From: Candidatus Sulfotelmatobacter sp.
GTDB taxonomy: Bacteria > Acidobacteriota > Terriglobia > Terriglobales > SbA1
DNA: 14,795 nt
Assembly: GCA_030151135.1 (NCBI GenBank)
Contig: JASLEQ010000092.1
Coordinates: forward strand, 1-14,795
Direction of reading: 5' to 3'
The notes beneath the pieces are model-generated. The model was not told where the DNA came from, searched no databases, and saw only the letters and a list, made by a program, of their open reading frames with translations. The stretch's first letter is position 1; every line of letters starts with the position of its first letter. The position numbers and the translations under genes were made by a program. This document shows positions 6,648 through 13,048 of the stretch, piece by piece.

Positions 6648-7019
6648 ATGGCTGTGATGATGAGATCGATGCTGGAGGTAGCCGACAATTCCGGCGCGCG
6701 CAAGCTGCAGATGATCCTGCCGCTGGGCGGGTCGACGGGATTGAACGCCGGGCTGGGCGACATAATCACCGCGGCGGTCAAAGAGTCGGCGCCCGAGGGC
6801 CAGGTGCAGAAGGGCAAGGTGGTGAAAGCCGTCATCGTTCGCACCCGTAAGGAGCATCGGCGGCGTGATGGAACCTACATCCGGTTCGATCAGAATGCGG
6901 CGGTGCTGATCAATGACGCGGGTGAACCGGTTGGAACGCGTGTGTTCGGCCCCGTAGCGCGTGAACTACGCGAGAAGAAGTTTTTGAAGATCGTGAGCTT
7001 GGCTCCGGAAGTGATTTGA
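6648..7019 (+). CDS. rplN: 50S ribosomal protein L14
   Basis: First gene of the spc operon order. L14 lies at the subunit interface, contacts 16S helix 14, and is the docking site for RsfS. The 123 residues match the family almost end to end: [38 protein letters not shown] (split here by normal variation), [28 protein letters not shown] and the closing [31 protein letters not shown] (6634–6639) is 8 nt before the chosen ATG; downstream ATGs at 6657 and 6660 are poorer choices. Only 22 bp separate it from rpsQ, so the S10 and spc blocks are probably one transcript. Confidence 0.98.
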   Translation: MAVMMRSMLEVADNSGARKLQMILPLGGSTGLNAGLGDIITAAVKESAPEGQVQKGKVVKAVIVRTRKEHRRRDGTYIRFDQNAAVLINDAGEPVGTRVFGPVARELREKKFLKIVSLAPEVI

Positions 7020-7033
7020 AGAATTGAGAGAGT

Positions 7034-7069
7034 GTGATTGAGGGATCGGGCGATTGGATCCTCAATCAC
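7034..7069. repeat. Hairpin GTGATTGAG/CTCAATCAC between rplN and rplX
   Basis: GTGATTGAG (7034–7042) pairs perfectly with CTCAATCAC (7061–7069). Inside, after one bulged G, GATC (7044–7047) pairs with GATC (7057–7060), leaving a 9-nt loop. CAATCACC recurs at 7079–7086. There is no T run, so termination is unlikely. It may be another word family of the intergenic repeats. Confidence 0.7.
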
Positions 7070-7107
7070 CAAATGATGCAATCACCAGTCGCAAAATAGG
7101 TTGACTC

Positions 7108-7449
7108 ATGCAAACAGTTAGCACAGCACATAAGAGAGTAGATATCCGGCGGAATGACACCGTAAAGGTGATCACCGGCCGCGATAAGGGCAAGGAAGGG
7201 CGCGTACTGCGCGTGTTTCCCAACGACGCCAAAGTTCTGGTCGAGCACGTGATGATGGTGAAAAAACACGTGCGTCCGAATCCGCAGCGCAATATCAAGG
7301 GTGGCATCGCCGAGCAGGAGAGCCGGATTGCCATTTCGAACGTGCAACTGGTCTGTGCGACTTGCGGTCCGGTACGCATCGGCCACGAAGTACGCGGAGA
7401 TCGGAAAGTTCGCGTGTGCAAGAAGTGTGGAACGACGCTGGACAAATAG
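7108..7449 (+). CDS. rplX: 50S ribosomal protein L24, zinc-ribbon type
   Basis: L24 starts 50S assembly by binding the 5' end of 23S rRNA. The KOW motif is visible as NDTVKVITGRDKGKEGRVLRV (landmark, about residues 16–36), and VKKHVRPNPQRNIKGGIAEQE follows. The C-terminus has two CxxC pairs (Cys83/86 and Cys104/107), the zinc-ribbon variant found in many bacteria but absent from E. coli L24. The 113-residue length is ordinary. The ribosome-binding site is weak (AGG at 7098–7100), and a hairpin lies in the gap after rplN. Confidence 0.97.
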   Translation: MQTVSTAHKRVDIRRNDTVKVITGRDKGKEGRVLRVFPNDAKVLVEHVMMVKKHVRPNPQRNIKGGIAEQESRIAISNVQLVCATCGPVRIGHEVRGDRKVRVCKKCGTTLDK

Positions 7450-7454
7450 CGGTC

Positions 7455-7520
7455 CGCTTTCAGCTATCAGCTTATTGCTGATGCACTGGCTGAGAGCTGA
7501 AAGCTGAAAGCTGAGAGCTG
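7455..7520. repeat. Heptamer palindrome element between rplX and rplE
   Basis: A short left arm (7455–7473, CGCTTTCAGCTATCAGCTT) faces a longer right arm (7488–7520) of GCTGAGA, GCTGAAA, GCTGAAA, GCTGAGA and GCTGG words. GAGAG (7513–7517) is 6 nt before the rplE ATG. Confidence 0.85.
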
Positions 7521-7523
7521 GAA

Positions 7524-8144
7524 ATGGCAAAAGAAAAAAAAGGACACAAGGAATCGGCGCAAGAATCGAAGGCGCCCGCGCAGGCGAGGCATAGCGCGAA
7601 AGAGCGTCCGCGGCTGCGTACGCGGTTCGAGAAGGAAGTGGCTCCCGCTCTGCTGAAAGAGCTGGAACTGAAGAATCCGATGGCCGTTCCGCGGCTGCAT
7701 AAGATCGTCGTCAACATGGGTGTTGGCGAAGCGACGCAGAACGCGAAGGTGCTCGATCCGGCGGTCAATGAACTGGGCCAGATTACAGGTCAGAAGCCCG
7801 TTGTAACTCGCGCCAAGAAGTCCATTGCGGCATTCAAAGTTCGCCAGGGACAATCGATCGGCGCGATGGTTACGCTGCGCGGTGATCGCATGTACGAGTT
7901 TTTCGACCGGCTGGTGAATATCGTTCTGCCCCGCGTGCGAGACTTCAAAGGGGTTTCCAGCAAGTCCTTTGACGGACGCGGCAATTACACGATTGGCTTG
8001 CACGATCAGTTGATCTTCCCGGAAATTTCTTACGAGAAGGTCGACAAGCTGAAGGGAATGAACGTCACGATTGTGACCACCGCCGGGAGCGACAACCAGG
8101 CTCGCACGCTGCTGAAGCAGATGGGAATGCCTTTCCGGCCATAA
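7524..8144 (+). CDS. rplE: 50S ribosomal protein L5
   Basis: L5 binds 5S rRNA and contacts the P-site tRNA and S13. The conserved part begins near residue 50: [78 protein letters not shown] and a C-terminal [20 protein letters not shown]. The 206-residue length exceeds the usual ~180 by an N-terminal Lys/Ala/Glu-rich extension of about 27 residues. The ATG is well placed after GAGAG, so the extension is likely translated, though a start further in cannot be excluded from sequence alone. Confidence 0.97.
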   Translation: MAKEKKGHKESAQESKAPAQARHSAKERPRLRTRFEKEVAPALLKELELKNPMAVPRLHKIVVNMGVGEATQNAKVLDPAVNELGQITGQKPVVTRAKKSIAAFKVRQGQSIGAMVTLRGDRMYEFFDRLVNIVLPRVRDFKGVSSKSFDGRGNYTIGLHDQLIFPEISYEKVDKLKGMNVTIVTTAGSDNQARTLLKQMGMPFRP

Positions 8145-8203
8145 CTGAAGCTTACGAGTGTTCAGTGGGCAGGATCCGACGACTAAAGTTATCTGAGGAT
8201 TGA

Positions 8204-8428
8204 ATGACGACAGCAAAACGAGTGAAGGACGCGAAGATCCAAGAAACGTTTCAAAAGGCGCGCGACAATAAGGAACCAAAGCCCAAGTTTTCCTCGCGAA
8301 AGCATAACCGCTGCAAATTGTGCGGACGCCCGCGCGCTTTTCTGCGGAAGTTCGGCATTTGCCGCTTGTGCTTCCGGCAGCTGGCGCTCCGTGGGGAGAT
8401 TCCAGGGGTTTCGAAATCCTCTTGGTAA
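8204..8428 (+). CDS. rpsN: 30S ribosomal protein S14, zinc-binding type
   Basis: S14 completes the 30S head near the P site. Two CxxC pairs (Cys37/40 in CKLCG, Cys53/56 in CRLCF) mark the zinc-binding (C+) form rather than the longer zinc-free form. [20 protein letters not shown] and the ending [11 protein letters not shown] are typical. At 74 residues it is about 13 longer than the usual 61-residue zinc type, with extra polar residues at the N-terminus. GAGG (8195–8198) lies 5 nt before the ATG. It is the only S14 in the window; cells with only this form depend on zinc for it. Confidence 0.97.
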   Translation: MTTAKRVKDAKIQETFQKARDNKEPKPKFSSRKHNRCKLCGRPRAFLRKFGICRLCFRQLALRGEIPGVSKSSW

Positions 8429-8431
8429 ACC

Positions 8432-8480
8432 GTCGTTGGTCGTTCCGAACGACATGGCGAGTAAGCCAACGACAAACGAC
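8432..8480. repeat. Heptamer palindrome of a different word, GTCGTTN/AACGACN, between rpsN and rpsH
   Basis: Left arm GTCGTTGGTCGTT (8432–8444) pairs with AACGACAAACGAC (8468–8480), 12 of 13 positions matching, across a 23-nt loop. Each arm is two heptamer words. The architecture is that of the GCTAGNN elements, but the sequence is unrelated. Confidence 0.85.
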
Positions 8481-8503
8481 CCAAGACGAAAGACTGATGT
8501 AAC

Positions 8504-8547
8504 AGCCGCTGCAGGTTCTCCGCACAGATCGGAGCGAACGGGCGGCT
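8504..8547 (+). promoter_or_regulatory. Nested hairpin just upstream of the rpsH ribosome-binding site
   Basis: AGCCGC (8504–8509) can pair with GCGGCT (8542–8547), enclosing a second stem CTCCG (8518–8522) with CGGAG (8530–8534). AAGGAG (8549–8554), the rpsH ribosome-binding site, begins 1 nt after the outer stem. In E. coli S8 represses spc-operon translation at a site near rplX/rplE; a comparable role here is conjecture. Confidence 0.4.
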
Positions 8548-8563
8548 CAAGGAGAAGCAGACG

Positions 8564-8962
8564 ATGAGGTTGACCGATCCGGTCGCAGACATGCTGACGA
8601 GAGTGCGAAACGCGCTCCAGGCCCGTCACCAGAAGGTAGACGTTCCGGCTTCGCGCCTGAAGCTGGAGATTGCCCGCATTTTGAAGGAAGAGGGTTACAT
8701 CTCCAATTTCAAGCCGACGGAAGAAGAAGGCCACAAGGTTATCCGGATTTATCTGAAGTATGGTGCCAACAACGAGGCGGCCATCTCGAAGGCGGAGCGT
8801 GTGTCGCGCCCGGGATGCCGCGTGTACGTGCGGCGCACCGAGATTCCACGCGTGCTCGGAGGGATGGGCATCAACATCCTCACCACCCCGCGGGGCGTCA
8901 TGACCGGTCGCCAGGCCCGCAAGGAAGGCGTGGGCGGCGAGCTGCTGTGCGAGATTTACTAA
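8564..8962 (+). CDS. rpsH: 30S ribosomal protein S8
   Basis: S8 is a primary 16S-binding protein (helix 21) and, in E. coli, the translational repressor of the spc operon. The 132-residue sequence opens [17 protein letters not shown], has [15 protein letters not shown] at about residues 28–42, and ends with the conserved RNA-binding half [41 protein letters not shown] and LLCEIY. The length is normal. AAGGAG lies 9 nt before the ATG, preceded by a nested hairpin and a GTCGTT/AACGAC palindrome in an unusually long 135-bp gap. Confidence 0.98.
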   Translation: MRLTDPVADMLTRVRNALQARHQKVDVPASRLKLEIARILKEEGYISNFKPTEEEGHKVIRIYLKYGANNEAAISKAERVSRPGCRVYVRRTEIPRVLGGMGINILTTPRGVMTGRQARKEGVGGELLCEIY

Positions 8963-8965
8963 GAG

Positions 8966-9098
8966 CAGCTTCCAGCTACTAGCTCCTAGCTACTAGCTAA
9001 AACTGCGAGTCTGATTACAGCTTGAAACAGATTCGGCGTTGCCGGACTAAAAACCAAAGCGGCCTGGCTAGAAGCCAGGAGCTAGAAGCTAGAAGCTT
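8966..9098. repeat. Large heptamer palindrome element between rpsH and rplF
   Basis: The best-preserved element. The left arm (8966–9000) reads AGCTTCC, AGCTACT, AGCTCCT, AGCTACT, AGCT. The right arm (9065–9098) reads GCTAGAA, GCCAGGA, GCTAGAA, GCTAGAA, GCTT. The reverse complement of the right arm matches the left at about 80% of 34 positions by hand alignment. The 64-nt loop has no recognisable feature. The right arm touches the rplF ATG, leaving rplF with a poorly spaced ribosome-binding site. Confidence 0.9.
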
Positions 9099-9638
9099 AT
9101 GTCGAGAATAGGAAAAAAGCCGATCGCGATTCCCAAGGGAGTTACGGTCAACATTCAGGGAAATACGGTTCTGGTCCAGGGGCCCAAGGGCAAGCTCGAT
9201 ACTCCGCTGCCGCTGGGCATCAAGATGGAGCAGAAGGACGGGCATCTGCTTGCGGTTCGCGAGAACGATTCGCAATCAGCGGTGCACGGACTGGCTCGCG
9301 CGCTGGTAAACAACGCTGTCGAAGGCGTAACCAGGGGCTGGACGCGGGAACTGGAAATCGTCGGCATCGGGTATCGCGCCGAGATGAAGGGCAAAACACA
9401 GGTCGTGTTCAGCCTGGGGTATTCCCATCCGATCGAGTACCCGCTGCCAACTGGCGTGGATGCCGCCGTCGACCCGAAGCAGACTCGCATCACGTTGACG
9501 GGCATTGATCGGCAGAAGGTGGGGCAGGTCGCCGCCGAAATGCGCGCGCTCCGTCCGCCGGACCCATACAAGAATAAGGGCGTGCGCTATGTCGGCGAGC
9601 GTCTGAAGAAGAAGGTTGGAAAGACAGGAGCAAAATAA
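9099..9638 (+). CDS. rplF: 50S ribosomal protein L6
   Basis: L6 is a two-domain protein near the sarcin-ricin loop, at the factor-binding region. The 179 residues cover both repeats: [19 protein letters not shown] at the start, [11 protein letters not shown] around 30–40, [27 protein letters not shown] bridging the domains, and the C-terminal signature [16 protein letters not shown] around 152–167. The length is typical. No well-spaced ribosome-binding site is evident: GGAG (9078–9081) is 17 nt away and only AGAAG is closer, because the heptamer repeat runs right up to the ATG. Confidence 0.98.
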   Translation: MSRIGKKPIAIPKGVTVNIQGNTVLVQGPKGKLDTPLPLGIKMEQKDGHLLAVRENDSQSAVHGLARALVNNAVEGVTRGWTRELEIVGIGYRAEMKGKTQVVFSLGYSHPIEYPLPTGVDAAVDPKQTRITLTGIDRQKVGQVAAEMRALRPPDPYKNKGVRYVGERLKKKVGKTGAK

Positions 9639-9642
9639 GCGA

Positions 9643-9730
9643 TTAGCTGTCAGTTGTCCGCTCTCACCGACTTCGCGAATCGCGATCTGAGAGCTTGAAC
9701 TGATAGCTGACGGCTGAGAGCTGAGAGCTT
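9643..9730. repeat. Heptamer palindrome element between rplF and rplR
   Basis: The left arm (9643–9667) holds TAGCTGTCAGTTGTCCGCT-type words, and the right arm (9687–9730) GCTTGAACTGATAGCTGACG followed by GCTGAGA repeats at 7-bp steps. A GCGAATCGCGA stretch lies in the loop. GAGAG (9723–9727) is 8 nt before the rplR ATG. Confidence 0.85.
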
Positions 9731-9735
9731 TTATC

Positions 9736-10101
9736 ATGCTGACGAAACTTGGAAAAAACGAAAAGCGCGGGTTCGTACACACGCGCATTCGCAAGAAGGT
9801 GCAAGGGACGGCGGAACGTCCGCGTCTGAACGTTTACCGCTCGCTCAATCACATCTACGTGCAGGTCATTGACGACCTGAACGGCAAGACCCTGGTTTCC
9901 GCCAGCACCGCCGAGGGCAAGAAGGAGCAGCGGAAGACCGGTGGCAACGTGGCTTCGGCAAAGGCGCTGGGCAAGGCCATCGCGGAGCGTGCGAAGGAAA
10001 AAGGCGTGACCAAGGTCGTGTTCGACCGCGGCGGATATATTTATCACGGGCGCGTGAAGGCTCTGGCCGACGCCGCCCGCGAGGCGGGATTGAAGTTCTA
10101 A
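9736..10101 (+). CDS. rplR: 50S ribosomal protein L18
   Basis: L18 binds 5S rRNA with L5 and forms part of the central protuberance. The 121-residue sequence has [20 protein letters not shown] near the N-terminus, the [19 protein letters not shown] strand around residues 37–55, and the closing [24 protein letters not shown] typical of bacterial L18. Length and motifs are ordinary. The ribosome-binding site (GAGAG) is contributed by the heptamer repeat filling the 97-bp gap after rplF. Confidence 0.97.
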   Translation: MLTKLGKNEKRGFVHTRIRKKVQGTAERPRLNVYRSLNHIYVQVIDDLNGKTLVSASTAEGKKEQRKTGGNVASAKALGKAIAERAKEKGVTKVVFDRGGYIYHGRVKALADAAREAGLKF

Positions 10102-10102
10102 A

Positions 10103-10180
10103 GCAGCTTCTAGCTGCTAGCTTCCAGCTACTAGCCAAATCGGGCTAGCTAGAAGCTAGTAGCTAGAGGCTAGAAGCTAG
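10103..10180. repeat. Heptamer palindrome element between rplR and rpsE
   Basis: Left arm (10103–10136): AGCTTCT, AGCTGCT, AGCTTCC, AGCTACT, AGCC. Right arm (10142–10180): GGCTAGC, TAGAAGC, TAGTAGC, TAGAGGC, TAGAAGC, TAG. The loop is only about 5 nt, so this could form an almost continuous hairpin. It starts 2 nt after the rplR stop and ends 8 nt before rpsE. Confidence 0.9.
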
Positions 10181-10188
10181 GTTTACGA

Positions 10189-10698
10189 ATGCCAACAGTG
10201 ATTAAGAAACTCGATGCAGGGTCGTACCAGCTGAAGGATCAGGTGGTGGCCATTAACCGCGTGACCAAGGTGGTCAAGGGCGGAAAGAATCTTTCGTTCG
10301 CCGCACTGGTCGTCGTGGGAGATCCAGGTGCCGGCGTGGTCGGCTACGGATCCGGCAAGGCGAAGGAAGTACCGCAGGCCATCCGCAAGGGAATCGAGTC
10401 GGCGAAGAAGAACCTGATGAAGGTGAATCTTACGCAGACCAGCATTGCGCACCTGGTTCTCGGACGCTATGGCTCAGGCAAAGTTCTGCTGAAGCCGGCC
10501 CCGGAAGGCACGGGCGTGATCGCGGGCGGCGCCGTGCGCGCAGTGATGACGTCGGCTGGAGTGCAGAACGTGCTCACGAAATCCATCGGCACAACGAATC
10601 CGCACAACGTAATCAAGGCGACATTCGATGCGTTGAAGCAATTGAAGAATAGAGAGAGCGTGGCCACGCTGCGCGGAAAAGTTGCGGAAGAGCTCTGA
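10189..10698 (+). CDS. rpsE: 30S ribosomal protein S5
   Basis: S5 helps form the mRNA entry tunnel and affects decoding accuracy. The N-terminal double-stranded-RNA-binding-like domain is seen as [19 protein letters not shown] and [20 protein letters not shown] (residues about 19–58), followed by [16 protein letters not shown]. The C-terminal domain has [20 protein letters not shown] and [20 protein letters not shown]. At 169 residues it is ordinary. AGG (10179–10181) at the end of the heptamer repeat, 7 nt from the ATG, is the only ribosome-binding candidate. Confidence 0.98.
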   Translation: MPTVIKKLDAGSYQLKDQVVAINRVTKVVKGGKNLSFAALVVVGDPGAGVVGYGSGKAKEVPQAIRKGIESAKKNLMKVNLTQTSIAHLVLGRYGSGKVLLKPAPEGTGVIAGGAVRAVMTSAGVQNVLTKSIGTTNPHNVIKATFDALKQLKNRESVATLRGKVAEEL

Positions 10699-10721
10699 TA
10701 CCCGGTACCCGGCTCGAGCCG
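10699..10721. repeat. Tandem TACCCGG x2 and 12-bp palindrome after rpsE
   Basis: Two exact TACCCGG heptamers (10699–10705, 10706–10712) start on the base after the rpsE stop codon. They overlap the perfect palindrome CGGCTCGAGCCG (10710–10721). Again the period is seven and the tract abuts a stop codon. Confidence 0.75.
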
Positions 10722-10743
10722 CAAAGGTTTTGAGGATTTGGAG

Positions 10744-10947
10744 ATGACTGCAAAAAAGACAACTTCGGGCGGCGGAACGATCCAGCTCAAGTGGGTGCGC
10801 TCCGCGATTTGCGCTCCGCAGAAACAGAAGCTGGTAATCAAAGGGTTGGGGTTCACCCGGCTGAACCAGGTGATTGAGCGTCCCAACACGCAAGCGATTC
10901 GCGGGATGGTGGCGAAGGTGCCGCACTTGATCGAGGTATTGGACTAA
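10744..10947 (+). CDS. rpmD: 50S ribosomal protein L30
   Basis: A small 50S protein missing from some bacteria. The conserved part runs IQLKWVRSAICAPQKQKLVI, GLGFTRLNQVIERPNTQAIRGM and VPHLIEVLD. I chose ATG 10744 (67 residues) because GAGGA (10732–10736) lies 7 nt upstream; an in-frame TTG at 10738 would be only 1 nt from that site. It exceeds the usual ~60 residues by a short polar N-terminus (TAKKTTSGGG). It sits between rpsE and rplO, as in most spc operons. Confidence 0.96.
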   Translation: MTAKKTTSGGGTIQLKWVRSAICAPQKQKLVIKGLGFTRLNQVIERPNTQAIRGMVAKVPHLIEVLD

Positions 10948-10959
10948 ACCGCGATCGTT

Positions 10960-11016
10960 CTCAGCCTTCAGTGAAAACTGCTTGGCTGAGAGCTGAAGGC
11001 TGACAGCGGAGAGCTT
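10960..11016. repeat. Heptamer palindrome element between rpmD and rplO
   Basis: TCAGCCTTCAG (10961–10971) pairs perfectly over 11 bp with CTGAAGGCTGA (10993–11003). The right side continues as GCTGAGA, GCTGAAG, GCTGACA, GCGGAGA, GCTT at 7-bp steps. GGAGAG (11008–11013) is 7 nt before the rplO ATG. Confidence 0.85.
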
Positions 11017-11020
11017 ATTT

Positions 11021-11458
11021 ATGAATTTATCGAACATACACCGACCAAAGAAGGCAACGGAGAAGCGCAAGCGCGTGGGCCGCGGTATGGGCTCGGGCAT
11101 GGGCAAGACTTCTACCCGAGGCCACAAGGGACAGCGCTCGCGCACCGGATCGCGCATGATCCGCGGATTTGAAGGCGGCCAGATGCCGCTGCACCGCCGC
11201 ATGCCAAAGCGCGGCTTCACCAATATCTTCCGCAAGGAGTACAACATTGTCAGCCTGGAGCGTTTGGCCGAGATTGGCGAAACGACGATCAACCCCGACG
11301 TGCTGCGCAAAGCGGGCGTGATCAAGACCAAGCATCCCGTGAAGGTTTTGGGTGACGGCGAATTGACTGTGGCCCTGACCGTGAGCGCACACAAGTTTTC
11401 GAAGTCAGCGCAAGAGAAGATCACCAAGGCAGGCGGCAAGGTAGAGGTCTTGCAGTAA
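11021..11458 (+). CDS. rplO: 50S ribosomal protein L15
   Basis: L15 is a late-assembly 50S protein with a long extended N-terminal arm. That arm is seen as RVGRGMGSGMGKTSTRGHKG (residues about 19–38) and RGFEGGQMPLHRRMPKRGFTN (about 49–69). The globular C-terminal half has ADI-like strands and ends EKITKAGGKVEVLQ. The 145 residues are normal. Its stop codon overlaps the secY start as TAATG, so the two are probably translationally coupled, as in many bacteria. Confidence 0.98.
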   Translation: MNLSNIHRPKKATEKRKRVGRGMGSGMGKTSTRGHKGQRSRTGSRMIRGFEGGQMPLHRRMPKRGFTNIFRKEYNIVSLERLAEIGETTINPDVLRKAGVIKTKHPVKVLGDGELTVALTVSAHKFSKSAQEKITKAGGKVEVLQ

Positions 11459-12843
11459 TGTTTGAAAAGCTGGCGAACATCTTTCGAATTCCGGACCTGC
11501 GCAAGCGAATTCTCTTCACGCTTGCGATGCTGTTTGTGTACCGGCTGGGCGGGCACCTGCCCACTCCCGGGATCGATACGGCCAAGCTGGAGCAGTTTTT
11601 CACGCTAGGGAGCACCAGCGGTTCGCTCCTGGGATTCGTCGACCTGTTTTCGGGCGGCCAGTTGCGCCGCATGACCATCTTCGCTCTGGGCATCATGCCC
11701 TATATCACGGCGTCGATCATTCTGCAGTTGTTGACGGTGGTGTACGAGCCGCTGGCAAAGTTGCAGAAGGAAGGCGAACTCGGGCGCAAAAAGATTACGC
11801 AGTGGACGCGGTATATCACCGTTATCCTCAGCGCGGTGCAGTCGTTCGGCATCGCGATCGGCCTGGAAAAGGGCGGGTTTGCGCTAAATCCTGGCTGGGG
11901 ATTCCGTCTGATGACGATGTTGACCCTGACCACGGGCAGTGCGTTCATTATGTGGCTGGGCGAGCAGATCACCGAGCGCGGCGTGGGGAATGGTATGTCG
12001 CTGCTGATTTTCGCCGGTATCGTCGTCGGCCTGCCCCGCGGCGCCGTGGAACTTGTCGACAAGGCGAAGAACGCATCATGGGGAGCCATGACGTTCCCGC
12101 TGATGGTGGGCTTGATCATCTTCATGATTCTGGTGGTTGCGTTCATCGTTTATGTAGAGCGCAGCGAACGGCGAATTCCGGTGCAATACGCGAAGCGTGT
12201 CGTCGGACGCAAAGTAATGGGCGGGCAATCCACGCACCTCCCTTTGCGGGTAAACGCCGGCGGCGTGATGCCGGTGATTTTCGCATCTTCGATTTTGACA
12301 CTGCCCCAGACCATCGGATATGGGCTTCGCAGCAGCCGTTACTTTGGGCCGCTGTTCGAGGCATTGCGTTGGGGTGAACCGCTGTACGAGCTTCTCTATG
12401 CCTTGGGCATTATCTTCTTCGCATATTTCTACGTCTCGATCGTGTTCAATCCGAACGAGGTTGCGGACAATATGCGGAAGTATGGCGGGTTCATTCCCGG
12501 TATCCGTCCCGGGCGCCGCACCGCGGACTTCATCAACGAAGTTTTGACGCGAATCACCCTGGTGGGCGCTCTTTATCTGATTATTATTTCGTTTATTCCG
12601 GAGTGGATGATTGCCGGTATTCACCTCAATCATCTTTGGGGCCCCTTCGGCCGCTTTTTCGAAGCCATGCCGACATGGGTCACAAACGGTCTGGGCGTGA
12701 GTTTTTACTTTGGTGGAACGTCGCTGCTGATTGTCGTGGGTGTAGCAATGGACACTGTAACGCAGATCGAAGCGCAGTTGATCATGCGCCACTATGACGG
12801 ATTCACCCCGCGGAGCGGACGGGCCCGCGGCCGGCGCTGGTGA
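11458..12843 (+). CDS. secY: Preprotein translocase channel subunit SecY
   Basis: SecY is the core inner-membrane channel of the Sec translocon. The 461-residue protein has ten predicted membrane segments, roughly at 15–33, 73–98, 118–137, 150–171, 178–200, 213–234, 268–290, 308–330, 364–384 and 413–432. The plug region follows segment 1 (GFVDLFSGGQLRRMTIFALG, 59–78). Cytoplasmic loop C4 carries RSERRIPVQYAKR (235–247), and loop C5 carries NMRKYGGFIPGIRPG (338–352), with conserved arginines that engage SecA or the ribosome. The start overlaps the rplO stop; GAGG (11444–11447) is 10 nt upstream. The C-terminus is a short basic tail (SGRARGRRW). Confidence 0.98.
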   Translation: MFEKLANIFRIPDLRKRILFTLAMLFVYRLGGHLPTPGIDTAKLEQFFTLGSTSGSLLGFVDLFSGGQLRRMTIFALGIMPYITASIILQLLTVVYEPLAKLQKEGELGRKKITQWTRYITVILSAVQSFGIAIGLEKGGFALNPGWGFRLMTMLTLTTGSAFIMWLGEQITERGVGNGMSLLIFAGIVVGLPRGAVELVDKAKNASWGAMTFPLMVGLIIFMILVVAFIVYVERSERRIPVQYAKRVVGRKVMGGQSTHLPLRVNAGGVMPVIFASSILTLPQTIGYGLRSSRYFGPLFEALRWGEPLYELLYALGIIFFAYFYVSIVFNPNEVADNMRKYGGFIPGIRPGRRTADFINEVLTRITLVGALYLIIISFIPEWMIAGIHLNHLWGPFGRFFEAMPTWVTNGLGVSFYFGGTSLLIVVGVAMDTVTQIEAQLIMRHYDGFTPRSGRARGRRW

Positions 12844-12861
12844 CCGGAAGCAGGGAAGGAA

Positions 12862-12880
12862 GCGCGCCGAACGCGCGTTT
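12862..12880 (+). terminator. Possible weak terminator after secY
   Basis: GCGCG (12862–12866) pairs with CGCGC (12872–12876) across CCGAA and is followed by GTTTATAG. The stem is only 5 bp and the T run only three bases, so this is a doubtful intrinsic terminator. adk and map follow in the same direction, which also argues against a strong stop here. Confidence 0.25.
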
Positions 12881-12926
12881 ATAGCAATCTCGCGAGAAGG
12901 GCGGGATTGATCGCGCAGCGCGCCTG

Positions 12927-12966
12927 GGTCCTTCGGCGGGCATGGGAGTTCGCCTGAGGATGACAA
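12927..12966. repeat. REP-like palindrome in the secY–adk gap
   Basis: TCCTTCGGCG (12929–12938) faces CGCCTGAGGA (12951–12960), 8 of 10 positions complementary, followed by TGACA. It matches in style the dispersed TCCTTCG...CAGGATGACA palindromes of many bacterial genomes and the rplB–rpsS element at 3853–3880. The rest of the 205-bp gap (12844–13048) shows no gene and no clear promoter. Confidence 0.65.
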
Positions 12967-13048
12967 GAAGGTTCGATGGGGTTGCTGCCCTTCGGCGTTC
13001 CATGATGCACGCCGGGGAGAATGTGGTCGGGAGGCATTTGCCAAGCCG

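Noticed and set aside
7467..8525. A 352-codon minus-strand frame across rplE and rpsN
   Set aside because: Antisense to intact rplE and rpsN, with Ser/Arg/Leu-rich sequence and repeat-derived residues at its end; a shadow frame.
10738..10743. TTG start for rpmD
   Set aside because: It is 1 nt from GAGGA; ATG 10744 has proper spacing and is the better start.
12844..13048. Small gene between secY and adk
   Set aside because: The short open frames overlap palindromes and adk, have no ribosome-binding site with good spacing and no recognisable product.
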